Positions 45,594 through 54,568 of a DNA stretch of 64,000 bases are shown in pieces. The DNA is from an uncultured Dialister sp. (GTDB lineage: Bacteria; Bacillota; Negativicutes; Veillonellales; Dialisteraceae): positions 124,001 through 188,000 of the forward strand of contig CABQAR010000002.1 of the NCBI GenBank assembly GCA_902462205.1, written 5' to 3'. Numbering within the stretch: position 1 is the first letter of the stretch; every line of letters begins with the position of its first letter. Position numbers and translations under genes: made by a program. The notes beneath the pieces were generated by a model that saw only the letters and a program-made list of their open reading frames with translations, did not search any database and was not told the origin of the DNA.

Positions 45594-46304
45594 TTATGTA
45601 TCCCAATTTACACGGAAAGCCTTTTTTATTGTCGTTTCAAATAAAATTAGATCCTCTTGCGTCGTGATTTTAAAATTCAGAGGAGTAGATTTCACGATTC
45701 CTACCTGTTCTCCCTTGTCATGCAACTGGTCTATCCCTATATTTCTATAATTTTTGATGACATTGATGTCTTTTTCCACATAAAGCTGGCGAAGGATTTT
45801 AAACAGATAACCTTCCGGCGAAGTCTGACGGAACACCCCTTCTCTTGGAATGATTTTATCAAGCTGTGAACTTCCGTCTGTCAGCAGAACCGTTTCATAA
45901 ACCTCCACCCCGGTAGTTACTGCCGGATATCTATCCAATGAATCATACACGTCATGAATCTCTCTCAAAGTGATACATGGCCTCACCGCGTCAGATAGTA
46001 TCACTTTATCATCTGAGGAAAGTCTATCCGTCAGGAATGTAATTCCATGAAGGACCGAAAGAGGACGCGTTTCTCCCCCTGGAATCACATCTTTCAGCTT
46101 TGGGAACCTTGCTTTGAGCGCATTGGCTTCATCCATATAATCCCGATTGGATACAATATAAATCTCATCCACGTCTTCACTCTTACTGAAAGCCGACAGC
46201 GTATATTCTATAATCTCATGTCCTTCGACTTCTATATGCTGTTTAGCAATCTTCGCTTTCATTCTGACACCTTTGCCACCGGCAAGAAGAATCACTACGT
46301 TCAT
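45594..46304 (-). CDS. IspD/TarI-like cytidylyltransferase
   Basis: A 236-residue nucleotidyltransferase: LAGGKGVRMKAKIAKQHIEVEGHEII (the IspD/TarI G-x-G-x-R-M...KQ motif), SDAVRPCITLREIHDVY (the HDAARP equivalent with S at position one) and RQTSPEGYLFKIL. IspD makes CDP-methylerythritol; TarI makes CDP-ribitol. The convergent LicD gene and surface-sugar context favour a CDP-alcohol donor, but IspD activity cannot be excluded, and no other ispD is in the window. Confidence 0.75.
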   Translation of the reverse strand: MNVVILLAGGKGVRMKAKIAKQHIEVEGHEIIEYTLSAFSKSEDVDEIYIVSNRDYMDEANALKARFPKLKDVIPGGETRPLSVLHGITFLTDRLSSDDKVILSDAVRPCITLREIHDVYDSLDRYPAVTTGVEVYETVLLTDGSSQLDKIIPREGVFRQTSPEGYLFKILRQLYVEKDINVIKNYRNIGIDQLHDKGEQVGIVKSTPLNFKITTQEDLILFETTIKKAFRVNWDT

Positions 46305-46880
46305 TTCCCTTATGTTCCTTTCAGTCCATGCTCTGAATGCTTACATTCATTTCATCCAATATAAAAAGTATACATTGGTTCAGCCTTTAACGCCAATCAC
46401 AATGTATACTTTCCTTTCCAAATCTTTTATTTTCGTATAACCGATTTTCCAAGAATAATAAAGTGCAATAATTGGAAATAATTAGCAATAAATCTACGTT
46501 TTCACTACTTATTCACCAACTCATGCGGAACCATTTTGAAGTAATTTTGTTCGCTTTTTCTTTTGCCAGCAAAAGCAAAAGAACCGTCCGCAAAATATGA
46601 TATGTACCTAGAATCCTGGACACATCATTGGAACCTGGGCTATCAATAGATGGATGCTTTCCTATATTTTACAGGAAAGTTTTGCTCTGGATTCGTTCGT
46701 TATTTTAGTAGTTTATATAGTTTCTTACTGCGTTGGAGAAGGAGTCAAACGATGGGCATTTATTTTATATCGCGCTATGCGACTATCAATAATAAGATCT
46801 TGTTCCTGCGACTTTCTAATCTATTTTGTTGCATATTCACGAAAACTCAAATATGATATTGATAAAAAGGAGGTATTATT
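46305..46880. other. AT-rich gap at the phage-remnant edge
   Basis: No supportable gene. Two overlapping frames at 46650-46884 lack a ribosome site and match nothing I know. A CTTTTGC/GCAAAAG hairpin lies near 46555-46580. This is the junction of the sugar cluster and the phage-like remnants. Confidence 0.5.
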
Positions 46881-47506
46881 ATGACAATTGGAGAATATAT
46901 TCTGCAAAAAAGGAAGGAAGCTGGACTAAGTGCCGAAGAACTAGGAGAAAAAAATCGGTAAAAATCGTGCCACCATATATCGTTATGAAAATAATTCCAT
47001 CAAGAAATTACCCACCAATGTTCTTGTTCCCCTTGCTAATACTCTTTCAATTACTCCAGGAGATTTAATCAAACGCAACGAAGACATTTACACCTACGCT
47101 TCCCTCCGGAACATTCAAACCGGTCTTTAAGAAAGTTCCTCTCCTTGGGTATGTAGCCGCCGGAAACCCGATAGAGGGCCTGAATCAGGATGGGTCTTAC
47201 GTAGACGTGAAAGGCAAGTATGACGTGGATTTCTGCGGACAGATAGTAGGCGACTCCATGATTGACATGGACATACATGACGGGGATATCATCTTTGCGA
47301 AGTCCATGCCGGAGGTAGAAAATGGGCAGATCGCCGTGGTGAAGATTGACCATGAACGGGCTTGCCTGAAACATTTCTATCGTAACGGCAGCACCATCAC
47401 CCTTGTTTCCGCCAATCCTAAATACTCTCCCCTGGCTTTCAACGCTGAAAACTGTGAATCTGTAGAGGTTAAAGGTCTCGCTGTGATTAAACAGAGTGAG
47501 ATTTAG
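46881..47506 (+). pseudogene. Broken XRE/S24 (LexA/CI-like) phage repressor
   Basis: An AAAAGGAGG ribosome site precedes ATG ACA ATT GGA. The HTH frame gives MTIGEYILQKRKEAGLSAEE then stops after a run of seven A at 46948-46954; with six A it continues as GKNRATIYRYENNS. A second shift near 47085-47105 moves it to the S24 peptidase-like frame (VPLLGYVAAGNPIEG, then GDSMIDMDIHDGDII...IAVVKID...), ending at 47506. Such proteins repress prophage or SOS genes and self-cleave. The gene is most likely dead, unless the A-run shift is a sequencing error. Confidence 0.75.
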
Positions 47507-47590
47507 TAATTCAATGTTTAACATAATTGACAAAACTGCCAATATGCGATATTATTTTTTCATAATAGGAAATACATAATATTGTTATCT

Positions 47591-47656
47591 ATCCCTTGGC
47601 AGTAAGCTTCTCTATCTACGCAGAGAAAGCCGATCCCAAGGGGATTTTTATTTAGG
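47591..47656 (+). terminator. Hairpin after the repressor remnant
   Basis: ATCCCTTGG (47591-47599) pairs with CCAAGGGGAT (47636-47645), with inner CTTCTC/GAGAAAG pairing, then TTTTTATTTA. It is probably a terminator. Confidence 0.5.
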
Positions 47657-47669
47657 GGGAAAATCACAT

Positions 47670-47945
47670 ATGAACGATTTAGAAACTACAGCAGGCTAGT
47701 CCCCCTTTGATTCCATCCGGCATATCAATGAATATGGAGCCGAATATTGGGATACAAGAGAGCTGATGCCGGTACTCGGCTATAAACAATGGCGCCGTTT
47801 TGCTGTGATACCATTGACCGGGCTAAAGTATCCTGTGAAGGCAGTGATAATGCAGTTTCTGACCATTTTTCCAACGTTGGAAAAATGGCAGCAACACCAA
47901 CAAGAATTTAAAATTATATGTTCTATCAAAAAAGAGGTTTGCAAT
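47670..47945 (+). pseudogene. Broken DinD (DNA-damage-inducible protein D) fragment
   Basis: AGGGGGA precedes ATG AAC GAT (47670). Translation reads MNDLETTAG, then TAG (47697-47699), then SPFDSIRHINEYGAEYWDTRELMPVLGY, which matches the start of DinD. A frameshift near 47810 leads into CDTIDRAKVSCEGSDNAVSDHF and VGKMAATPTRI, again DinD-like, then another stop. The rest is lost and the SIR2 gene begins at once. DinD is an SOS-induced protein. Confidence 0.72.
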
Positions 47946-47946
47946 T

Positions 47947-49527
47947 ATGCATACAATTGAAAACATTATTACTTCTTTTAAAACCACTCCGATTCTTTTT
48001 ATTGGTTCTGGGCTAACCCGCCGTTATTTAAATTTACCCAACTGGGATAACTTATTAAATCATTTTGCCACGCGCCTATCTAATGATCCCTTTATTTATG
48101 CCAGCTATAAAAATACAGCCAGCCAAGATATGCCCTATACCGCCACCCTGATTGAATCTGACTTCAATAAAAGATGGTTCTCAGATCCTAATTTTCGAGA
48201 AAAGTTGTCGCAAGATTTCCTGGACCAAATTCGCTTTAATGCTCTTTCCCCATTTAAAGCTGAAATAGCCAATTATCTCAATGGCTTTAAAGAGGTCATC
48301 CCTTCATATAAAACTGAAATCAAAAAATTATCCGCATTGATGGATAAACACGTTTCCGGTATTATCACAACAAATTATGATTGTTTCATGGAAAATATTT
48401 CCCCAAAATATACCGTCTATACCGGTCAAGATGAATTATTATTCTCGCCCATTCAAAATATTGCTGAGCTATACAAAATCCACGGTTCTGTATGTAATCC
48501 TAAAACAATTATTATAAACCAAGAAGATTATGCTTATTTTAAAGAGCATAGTGCCTATTTAGCAGCAAAGCTATTAACATTGTTCGTAGAATATCCCATT
48601 ATTTTTATTGGTTATTCTATTCAGGATAAAAACATTCAGACCATTTTAAACGATATCATAAAATGCCTAAACTTAAACCAATTGGAAGAGCTACAACATC
48701 GTTTTATTTTTATCCAACACGCCCACTCTATAGAAGAAGAAGATATTTCCACATTGCAGCTGAAAGTTGGTAACAAGTCTCTTGTACTGACTAAAATTTC
48801 TTTGTTTGATTACTCCAAGTTATATGATGCCTTACAGTTAAATCATCGTGCTGTTCCTGTAAATTTGCTCCGTATTTTCAAAAATGAATTTTATAATTAC
48901 GCAATAACAAACAAACCAAATTCCGCAATCATGTCCGTTGCGAAATTAGATGATCCTAATATTCCATCAAATGAACTAATGATTGCAATTGGTACAGAAT
49001 ATAGTTTACGCCCAATAGGCCTTGTAGGTAAAAAGGCCTCTGATATGTATAAAGACATCTTGCTCAATAACATAGATTTTTCTCCTGATGTTATACTTCG
49101 ATATGCTTATCCCGAATGGAAAAGACAGAATGCAAAGCTCCCTATTTTTAAATATTTAGCAACAGCCTCTATGGCTTACCCTAATATACAAAAAGAAAAT
49201 ACAGTTACAGATTTTGATTCATTCTTTCTTACTGATTCAATTATCAAAGCACGTAAAAATAACAGAAAGCATATTATTGTAAAAAGTATCGCTTCTATAT
49301 CTGCATCATCCATAAACGATTATCATAAAATAACTTACATGTGCAGTCTATATGAAAAAGAAATAAACGCAACCGAGCTAAAAGATTTCCTCGTTAAATT
49401 TTTATCTAGTCATCAAAATTTATTTGTTAGTGACGGTACAGACGTTGCCATAAAAACTAATTTTAAACGATTGGTTCGTATTTATGATTGGCTTACTTAT
49501 GGGCATAAAAAAACAGGAAACCCGTAG
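47947..49527 (+). CDS. SIR2-domain protein, candidate anti-phage effector
   Basis: The 526-residue protein has an N-terminal SIR2-like NAD-binding domain (about 1-270): FIGSGLTRRYLNLPNWDNLL (from 18), GIITTNYDCFMENI (near 137), YKIHGSV (near 178) and FIGYSIQDKNIQTIL (near 218). The C-terminal half (about 290-526) is of unknown fold. SIR2-like domains in defence systems (Thoeris, DSR, SIR2-HerA and others) consume NAD upon phage infection. No HerA, Argonaute or TIR partner is adjacent, so it would act alone or its partner is lost. The ribosome site AAGAGG is inside the dinD remnant. The composition is AT-rich, suggesting transfer. Confidence 0.75.
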   Translation: MHTIENIITSFKTTPILFIGSGLTRRYLNLPNWDNLLNHFATRLSNDPFIYASYKNTASQDMPYTATLIESDFNKRWFSDPNFREKLSQDFLDQIRFNALSPFKAEIANYLNGFKEVIPSYKTEIKKLSALMDKHVSGIITTNYDCFMENISPKYTVYTGQDELLFSPIQNIAELYKIHGSVCNPKTIIINQEDYAYFKEHSAYLAAKLLTLFVEYPIIFIGYSIQDKNIQTILNDIIKCLNLNQLEELQHRFIFIQHAHSIEEEDISTLQLKVGNKSLVLTKISLFDYSKLYDALQLNHRAVPVNLLRIFKNEFYNYAITNKPNSAIMSVAKLDDPNIPSNELMIAIGTEYSLRPIGLVGKKASDMYKDILLNNIDFSPDVILRYAYPEWKRQNAKLPIFKYLATASMAYPNIQKENTVTDFDSFFLTDSIIKARKNNRKHIIVKSIASISASSINDYHKITYMCSLYEKEINATELKDFLVKFLSSHQNLFVSDGTDVAIKTNFKRLVRIYDWLTYGHKKTGNP

Positions 49528-49632
49528 CTCAGTCCTACCCAGCGGTAAGACCTATACAAAGTTCCCTTTTATAATATTATTATACACATTTTCTCTTTTC
49601 CTTGCAAGGTTATGATCTCAATTATTTACGTA

Positions 49633-49671
49633 AAAGCATGCTTTGCTATAAAAACTGCAAATGCATGCTTT
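49633..49671. terminator. Hairpin between convergent SIR2 and DUF2232 genes
   Basis: AAAGCATGC (49633-49641) pairs with GCATGCTTT (49663-49671). T-rich sequence follows on the plus side. It probably terminates one or both convergent genes. Confidence 0.5.
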
Positions 49672-49684
49672 CATATATTTTTTC

Positions 49685-50308
49685 CTATCTCCTCATTCCG
49701 CCTTTTAGCCGTTTCAATATATCTGTTCCCAGTTCTATGTTCAGGTAGGCATAGCAGAACGCATTTAGAAGGAACACGAGTCCTACCATGACCATGCCGC
49801 TGGTGGTGAACATCGCTTTGCCTGGGTCGGGATCGAAGCCCATGATCGGCGCGAGAGGTGTCCAGATCCATTTGAGAAAGGTCGTGAAACGGTCGATGGC
49901 GCTGGTCAGCGCGTCGGCGATGCCCAGGACGTAGATGGAAAAGATGATCTTGTAGGACATTTCTATGATGTATGCCAGCGCGGTGAGGCAGAGTGTCTTC
50001 CTATAGGAGAGCTTATGGAGGAATCCATAGCCCATCGCCATCCCCAATGCGCCGGCGTAAAATGCGGTGGTCAGGCCTATTTCCGGCCCCCCGATCATTG
50101 TCACAAGGGCAACCACGCCGACGGAGGTGCCGAAGCCCCATTTCATGCCATGGAAATCGCAGATCACCGCAATCGGAATGGCCGCCGCGATCATGGTGAT
50201 GAATACGAGGAACGGCGCCAGGAGTTTCAGCAGGACCAGAATGGACGCAATCGCCGTGGCCGCTGCCGCTTCTGTCAGGTATTTCGTTTTTTTAACGGAT
50301 TCGTTCAA
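49685..50308 (-). CDS. DUF2232-like membrane protein
   Basis: A 207-residue protein with about six membrane helices (KYLTEAAAATAIASILVLLKLLAPFLVFITMIAA at the N-terminus, GGPEIGLTTAFYAGALG in the middle). The pattern resembles DUF2232/YybS-like proteins, many of which have an S-component-like fold. Function is unknown. It overlaps the upstream GIY-YIG gene by four bases (ATGA), so both are in one transcript. Confidence 0.6.
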   Translation of the reverse strand: MNESVKKTKYLTEAAAATAIASILVLLKLLAPFLVFITMIAAAIPIAVICDFHGMKWGFGTSVGVVALVTMIGGPEIGLTTAFYAGALGMAMGYGFLHKLSYRKTLCLTALAYIIEMSYKIIFSIYVLGIADALTSAIDRFTTFLKWIWTPLAPIMGFDPDPGKAMFTTSGMVMVGLVFLLNAFCYAYLNIELGTDILKRLKGGMRR

Positions 50309-50592
50309 TCTGTTTCCTTTCCAAAAGAGGCCGCCATGGCTTCTTTTTCTTTTTTTGTCTTTCGTTTCAGGTGGAATTCAAGGGAGCGGGCGTCATGCTC
50401 GTTATCCCATTCCTTATACCATGCCAGTGTGACAGGCAGGCGCGCTTTCGTATATTTTGCGCCTTTCCCCTCATTATGGACGGCGATCCGCCGTTCCAGA
50501 TCATCTACGGTGAATCCCGTATACAGCGAGCCATCGGAACAACGGACCATGTATGTAAAATATTTCTTTTCTGTCATCTGTGACCGGTTCAT
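50305..50592 (-). CDS. GIY-YIG nuclease-superfamily protein (YhbQ-like)
   Basis: A 95-residue single-domain protein with the GIY-YIG core: YFTYMVRCSDGSLYTGFTVDDLERRIAVHN, then RLPVTLAWYKEW and ARSLEFHLKRKTKKEKEAM. The catalytic YMV...YTG and R residues are present. Small proteins of this kind are widespread and may act on DNA in repair. The start is uncertain: the ATG at 50592 or 50577 both lack a strong ribosome site. Confidence 0.8.
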   Translation of the reverse strand: MNRSQMTEKKYFTYMVRCSDGSLYTGFTVDDLERRIAVHNEGKGAKYTKARLPVTLAWYKEWDNEHDARSLEFHLKRKTKKEKEAMAASFGKETD

Positions 50593-50669
50593 TCAATACA
50601 CGAATTTAAATACCACATTTCGCTTCATCGCCGGCTGCCCCGGCGCGTCACGATTCCTGATTTTCTGTT

Positions 50670-51926
50670 TCAATACCACTCGTTGATCCATGTTTTCTGT
50701 ACGGGGAGCATTTTATCGGCAACTTCGAGCGTTTTTTCACGGTCTCCACCGTCGAGCCATTCTATTTGTCCGAGGTCCGACAGTTCACGGAGGGACAGGG
50801 CTCCGAAATAGAGCTGGGAGAGGGCGCCCGCGCTGATGGTGAAGGCCGGTTCGGGAATCTTGTTTCCTATTTTCACGCCTGAAATATCCTCGATGTGGAG
50901 CTTCAGCGTGTAGAATACGTCATATTTCACCGCATAAATCAGTCCTTCCTCCGCGGAAAGGACGTAGATGCCGCTGTTTTTCGGAAGGAATTCATCAATG
51001 AGGTGGAAGGAAATGAAGCCGTCCAGCGTTTCATCGCAGGGCAGGCCGTCAAAGGCGATGACCGGATCGGTGATACGGCCCATCATGTAGGGGAAGGTGC
51101 TGTTTTTGATGTAGGTATGCTCCGCCCCGTCCTGCCAGTACAGGAAATGTCTGTCGTCGAACGGTTCATACCATGTGCATTCGTCCACAGAGCCGCGATG
51201 GTCCGCCATATAGGCGTAGAGGCCTTTTCTGCCTGCATCTCCCGTGAAGGCCATTTCAGAAGCGACCAGTTTTCTGTCGGACAGGTGGTAGAAAATATAT
51301 CCCGCCGGACCTTTTCCGTCGTTGACCACGGCGATGTATCCGCCGTCGCAGAGCTGTGCTTCGATGTGTTTTTTCCATGATGCTTCATCCCGGTAGGCCC
51401 ATCCATTGCGGTCTTTGACATACGCCTGATAGACGCCTGCCAGAAGTTCCCATTCTTCCGCCGTCGTGACGCTTCCTGCAGAAACCGCGTGGCTTCCGAG
51501 CGGCGCGAGCCGTTCCGGAGAAGCGCTCCGCTTCCACTGGTGGGCATAGAAGGAAAATCCCAAAGGATAGTAATAGGAAGCCGCGGAGGGCATCAGAAGG
51601 ACAGCGCCCTTGTCTTCTTTCACCGCCATGTGGAAGGCGCCGCGGAGGAGCTCGGAGGCGTAGCCTTGTCCCCTTGCCGCCGGATGGGTGGCCACGCCGA
51701 TGATGTAGTCCACGGGGATTCGTGCGCCGCGAAGGAATATTTCATAAGGCCGGCGGTGGAGGTCGCAGGCGATTTTTCCGTTTTCCTCCCCTGCCAGCAC
51801 TTCTTCGGGATGGTACAGCTCGGAAAAGTACCAGCGGAACCAGGGATCATTTTCTCCTTCAAAGCAGTATGACCAAAGCGCCTTGATTTCTTTTTCATCT
51901 CTTCCGTCGCATTTTCTTATCTTCAT
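50670..51926 (-). CDS. Eis-like GNAT N-acetyltransferase
   Basis: The 418-residue protein has an N-terminal GNAT domain (IIGVATHPAARGQGYASELLRGAF, the acetyl-CoA loop, near 90-110), a second GNAT-like half, and a C-terminal sterol-carrier-like region (ISAGALSQLYFGALSLREL). This is the Eis family layout, whose members acetylate aminoglycosides or proteins at several amines. Substrate here is unknown. The DUF2156 gene is upstream on the same strand with a gap of about 110 bases. Confidence 0.82.
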   Translation of the reverse strand: MKIRKCDGRDEKEIKALWSYCFEGENDPWFRWYFSELYHPEEVLAGEENGKIACDLHRRPYEIFLRGARIPVDYIIGVATHPAARGQGYASELLRGAFHMAVKEDKGAVLLMPSAASYYYPLGFSFYAHQWKRSASPERLAPLGSHAVSAGSVTTAEEWELLAGVYQAYVKDRNGWAYRDEASWKKHIEAQLCDGGYIAVVNDGKGPAGYIFYHLSDRKLVASEMAFTGDAGRKGLYAYMADHRGSVDECTWYEPFDDRHFLYWQDGAEHTYIKNSTFPYMMGRITDPVIAFDGLPCDETLDGFISFHLIDEFLPKNSGIYVLSAEEGLIYAVKYDVFYTLKLHIEDISGVKIGNKIPEPAFTISAGALSQLYFGALSLRELSDLGQIEWLDGGDREKTLEVADKMLPVQKTWINEWY

Positions 51927-52035
51927 AAAGTACCTCTGCCGGAACCAGGAACAGGGAAAACGGGCAGCACCGCCTTATGCATAAAAGGCTCTCCCTTATG
52001 TCTGCCGGTCTTACGCGGCAGTCCCGTCCTGCTTC

Positions 52036-52926
52036 CTATTTCTTTAAAACCACGTCGTATTTTTCCGCGAAATGATCCGGATTGTATTCCAGCTTTGCCT
52101 GACGAAGGCCGGGAATCCCCAAATCTTCTTCACGATTGACGAATTCTGTTTCTGCAAATTCATGGATCAGGAAATCACGGTTGATTGCCTGGTACAGGCC
52201 GCGGATATTCGGATTTGCCTTTTCAAACATGATGTGCGCCACCTGCGGATTGACGAGGTCGCCGTTGGTGAACGCTTCCACTTTTCCGTAAATACGGATG
52301 ATGGCGCCTCTCATTTTCAAGGCTTCCCAGTTATCGAAGCAGAGCTTCATCGCGTCCTCTTCCTCTTCGATATCTCCATGGCGCTCGAACCATTCGGCAA
52401 TCCCCTGCTTCGCATCCTCCATGTTCTCCGTTGTGATGGATTCATACTGGTAATCGCCGTATTGGCGGAGGAAACCGTTCAGATGGTTCTTTTTCATGCG
52501 AAATTTTTTCCCCGGCAGATTGATCATGTCCTCTGTGCGGTACACATACTCCCAATTATCCCTGTCGGGAAGGAAATCATATTTATCCGGGCAGTGGGCC
52601 TTGATCTGCTCCACCACCCACGGAGACGCGGCTTTCAGAATGAATGGCTTCCCTTCCTTCTCCAGATACTCATGGATGATTTCGAGGCCCCTGCTGAAAG
52701 ACGCCCCCTCGCCTGCGAAAGGCGGCATGAAAAACGTATTCTGCCCGTCCCCCGCGCGGATGAACAGGATGCCATCCTCCACAGCCCATTGGGTATTGTG
52801 GGCTTTCTGCCACAGGAAAAGCGTATTGAACGAGCAATCGATGCCCTCATAATGATGAACCTTGAAAAAACTGTCTATATAATCTCTGTCTTCGATACGG
52901 AATGATTTAAATTCTATGATCAACAT
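52036..52926 (-). CDS. DUF2156-family (lysyltransferase-like GNAT-fold) protein
   Basis: A 296-residue protein of the DUF2156/COG4866 group, which shares the double-GNAT fold of phosphatidylglycerol lysyltransferases but lacks their membrane domain. Visible segments are SFNTLFLWQKAHNTQWAVEDGILFI, PGKKFRMKKNHLNGFLRQYGDY and FEKANPNIRGLYQAINRDFLIHEF. Function in these short forms is unknown; an aminoacyl or acyl transfer is possible. It heads a group of four leftward genes. Confidence 0.72.
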   Translation of the reverse strand: MLIIEFKSFRIEDRDYIDSFFKVHHYEGIDCSFNTLFLWQKAHNTQWAVEDGILFIRAGDGQNTFFMPPFAGEGASFSRGLEIIHEYLEKEGKPFILKAASPWVVEQIKAHCPDKYDFLPDRDNWEYVYRTEDMINLPGKKFRMKKNHLNGFLRQYGDYQYESITTENMEDAKQGIAEWFERHGDIEEEEDAMKLCFDNWEALKMRGAIIRIYGKVEAFTNGDLVNPQVAHIMFEKANPNIRGLYQAINRDFLIHEFAETEFVNREEDLGIPGLRQAKLEYNPDHFAEKYDVVLKK

Positions 52927-53183
52927 CTCCTTAATTTCTTACCACTATGTAGGTATTTTATACTTTTTTCCCTCTTTTGGCAAAATCACAGACCTCCACA
53001 GCACTTTCATTCTCACCTTTTCCATCGCATTGATAATGAGAAACGATCAATGCTTATGCAAAAATAAAATTTATTAAATCACAGGAAATATCGTGTTTCC
53101 GCTATGAAGGAAAAATCCCCGAAATTCCATTCGCCCCGGACAACCATCGGTAAAATAAAAAGTTCTTCACCTTTTTCACAGGC

Positions 53184-53311
53184 TTATTCACAGTTATGCA
53201 CAGCCATGTGGATAAAATTTGACCCGTCTTTGACAAAACACGGTTTCATGCCCCTTACGTTTCCCTGTCCGCCATGGATATACACAGAATTTTGTGAATA
53301 ACTGTGAATAA
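53184..53311. promoter_or_regulatory. Cluster of DnaA boxes (possible replication origin or DnaA-binding site)
   Basis: TTATTCACA (53184-53192), TTATGCACA (53194-53202), TGTGGATAA (53207-53215), ATATACACA (one mismatch, 53278-53286), TGTGAATAA (53293-53301) and TGTGAATAA (53303-53311). The first two point right; the third, fifth and sixth point left. A further TGTGAATTA lies at 53403-53411. The consensus is TTATNCACA. An AT-rich stretch lies 200 bases on. No dnaA gene is in the window. Confidence 0.55.
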
Positions 53312-53594
53312 CTTATCCTGCATATCCAATTGAGAATACCTGTAAAGCAGATATGCTCGACTGTCTCCCTTTCCCTCTTCTGAAAAAACAGGCTGTGGAT
53401 TCTGTGAATTATTCATTCCTGCCTTTGGGGAAAAGTCTTTCCTGATACAAAACCGTACCCCTCTTGACAGGAAAAAATGATGAAAAAGAGAGAAAACAGG
53501 AGAATAGGAAAAAGAAATGTAAAGAACACTTCCGAATGTCCACCAACAATGTACAATAAAAATAAAAAATATATAAAGTTTGAAAAGTCCGGAA

Positions 53595-54509
53595 TATTAG
53601 TTGATAGTTTTTAATTGGGAGTTGATAGTTATTGGTTGTAACAGGCAAGCAATTCTTCCCTATTATCGTCGTTCTAATATTTGTCACAGTGTACCGCCAT
53701 TCTCATTCCTTCCCAAATTCCTCCTTACCTGTATTCTATGCCAGATCCTTACCGCTCCCTTCGGTCGGGTATGGCGTCTCACTTAATTTCATGCGTCGCA
53801 AGCTCCTTTGAAATTGGTTCGCTTGCCATCACTGCTCTAACACTCCATTCAAGGATGACGGCAAGCAGGGAATACTAATAAGGTAAATAGCCCTTGCCCC
53901 GTCATTCTTGAGCGGTGGGCAAAATGGATTGTGTGAATTATGCATATCATGCTATTGCGGAGGAGCGAAGAATCTGGGCAGTGGGTTAAGATGGTAAATG
54001 CGATTCCCCTGCTTCCACCGTATGCGGGAAAAGTACTGCCGAATGGCAGGGATAGGGGCAAGTGTGCATACATACTTTTTTCCCATATGCTCCAACTCAC
54101 CCCTTCAGCCAACCTACGGTTGCCAGCTCCGCCGCAAGGGCAAGGCGTTTCACAGATTTTTGTGCGTCATTTTATTCCTTAAAAAATCGTTCACTTGCCT
54201 CCCCGACAATCGATGGAGCCTTTTCGTTCATCATTTAATACCATCATCCCCTGCCAGATCCTTACCGCTCCCTCCGGTCGGGTATGGCGTCTCACTTAAT
54301 TTCATGCATCGCAAGCTCCTTTGAAATTGGTTCGCTTGCCATCATTACGCTCACGCTCCATTCGAGGATGACGGCAAACAGGAAAACTATTTTCTGACAT
54401 CTGTTTTCTGCGTTCTGTCTTCTGCCTGCTGGCTACTGGTCCTAGCCGCTTCATTATTTGTCGCGGCATACCACAATTCCTCATTCCTAATTCCAAATTC
54501 CTCATTTAA
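53595..54509. repeat. Composite intergenic repeat block 6
   Basis: Tract of TTGATAGTTTTTAATTGG type, then modules carrying GGTCGGGTATGGCG (two copies, about 53760 and 54280), GAGCGGTGGGCAAAATGG, the GTACTGCCGAATGGCA module (about 54035), a CTGCCTGCTGGCTACTGG tract and a GCCGC...GCGGC hairpin box with ATTCCTCATTCC tail (54441-54509). Confidence 0.8.
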
Positions 54510-54568
54510 AAAAGCACCCTTATTTTTCAAAGGATGCTTTTGATTGATCTTGTGAAGGAATCCGACAT

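Larger units (their letters stand above)
52927..54568. other. Long intergenic region: DnaA-box cluster, AT-rich DNA and repeats
   Basis: This 1.64-kb gap has no supportable gene. The left part holds six DnaA-type boxes (53184-53311). An AT-rich stretch (about 53500-53600) follows. Repeat block 6 fills most of the rest. The 65-codon frame at 53104-53301 overlaps the boxes and has no ribosome site. Confidence 0.65.

Noticed and set aside
46650..46884. Two overlapping frames of 68-76 codons upstream of the repressor remnant
   Set aside because: No ribosome site, no recognisable motif, and neither frame is better than the other.
49523..49560. CCCGTAGCTCAGTCCTACCCAGCGG resembles the first half of a tRNA
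   Set aside because: The D-arm-like sequence is not followed by an anticodon stem, T-arm or matching acceptor, so no tRNA can be folded.
53940..54324. Short frames of 80-108 codons
   Set aside because: Repeat-derived, same words as in other blocks, no ribosome sites.
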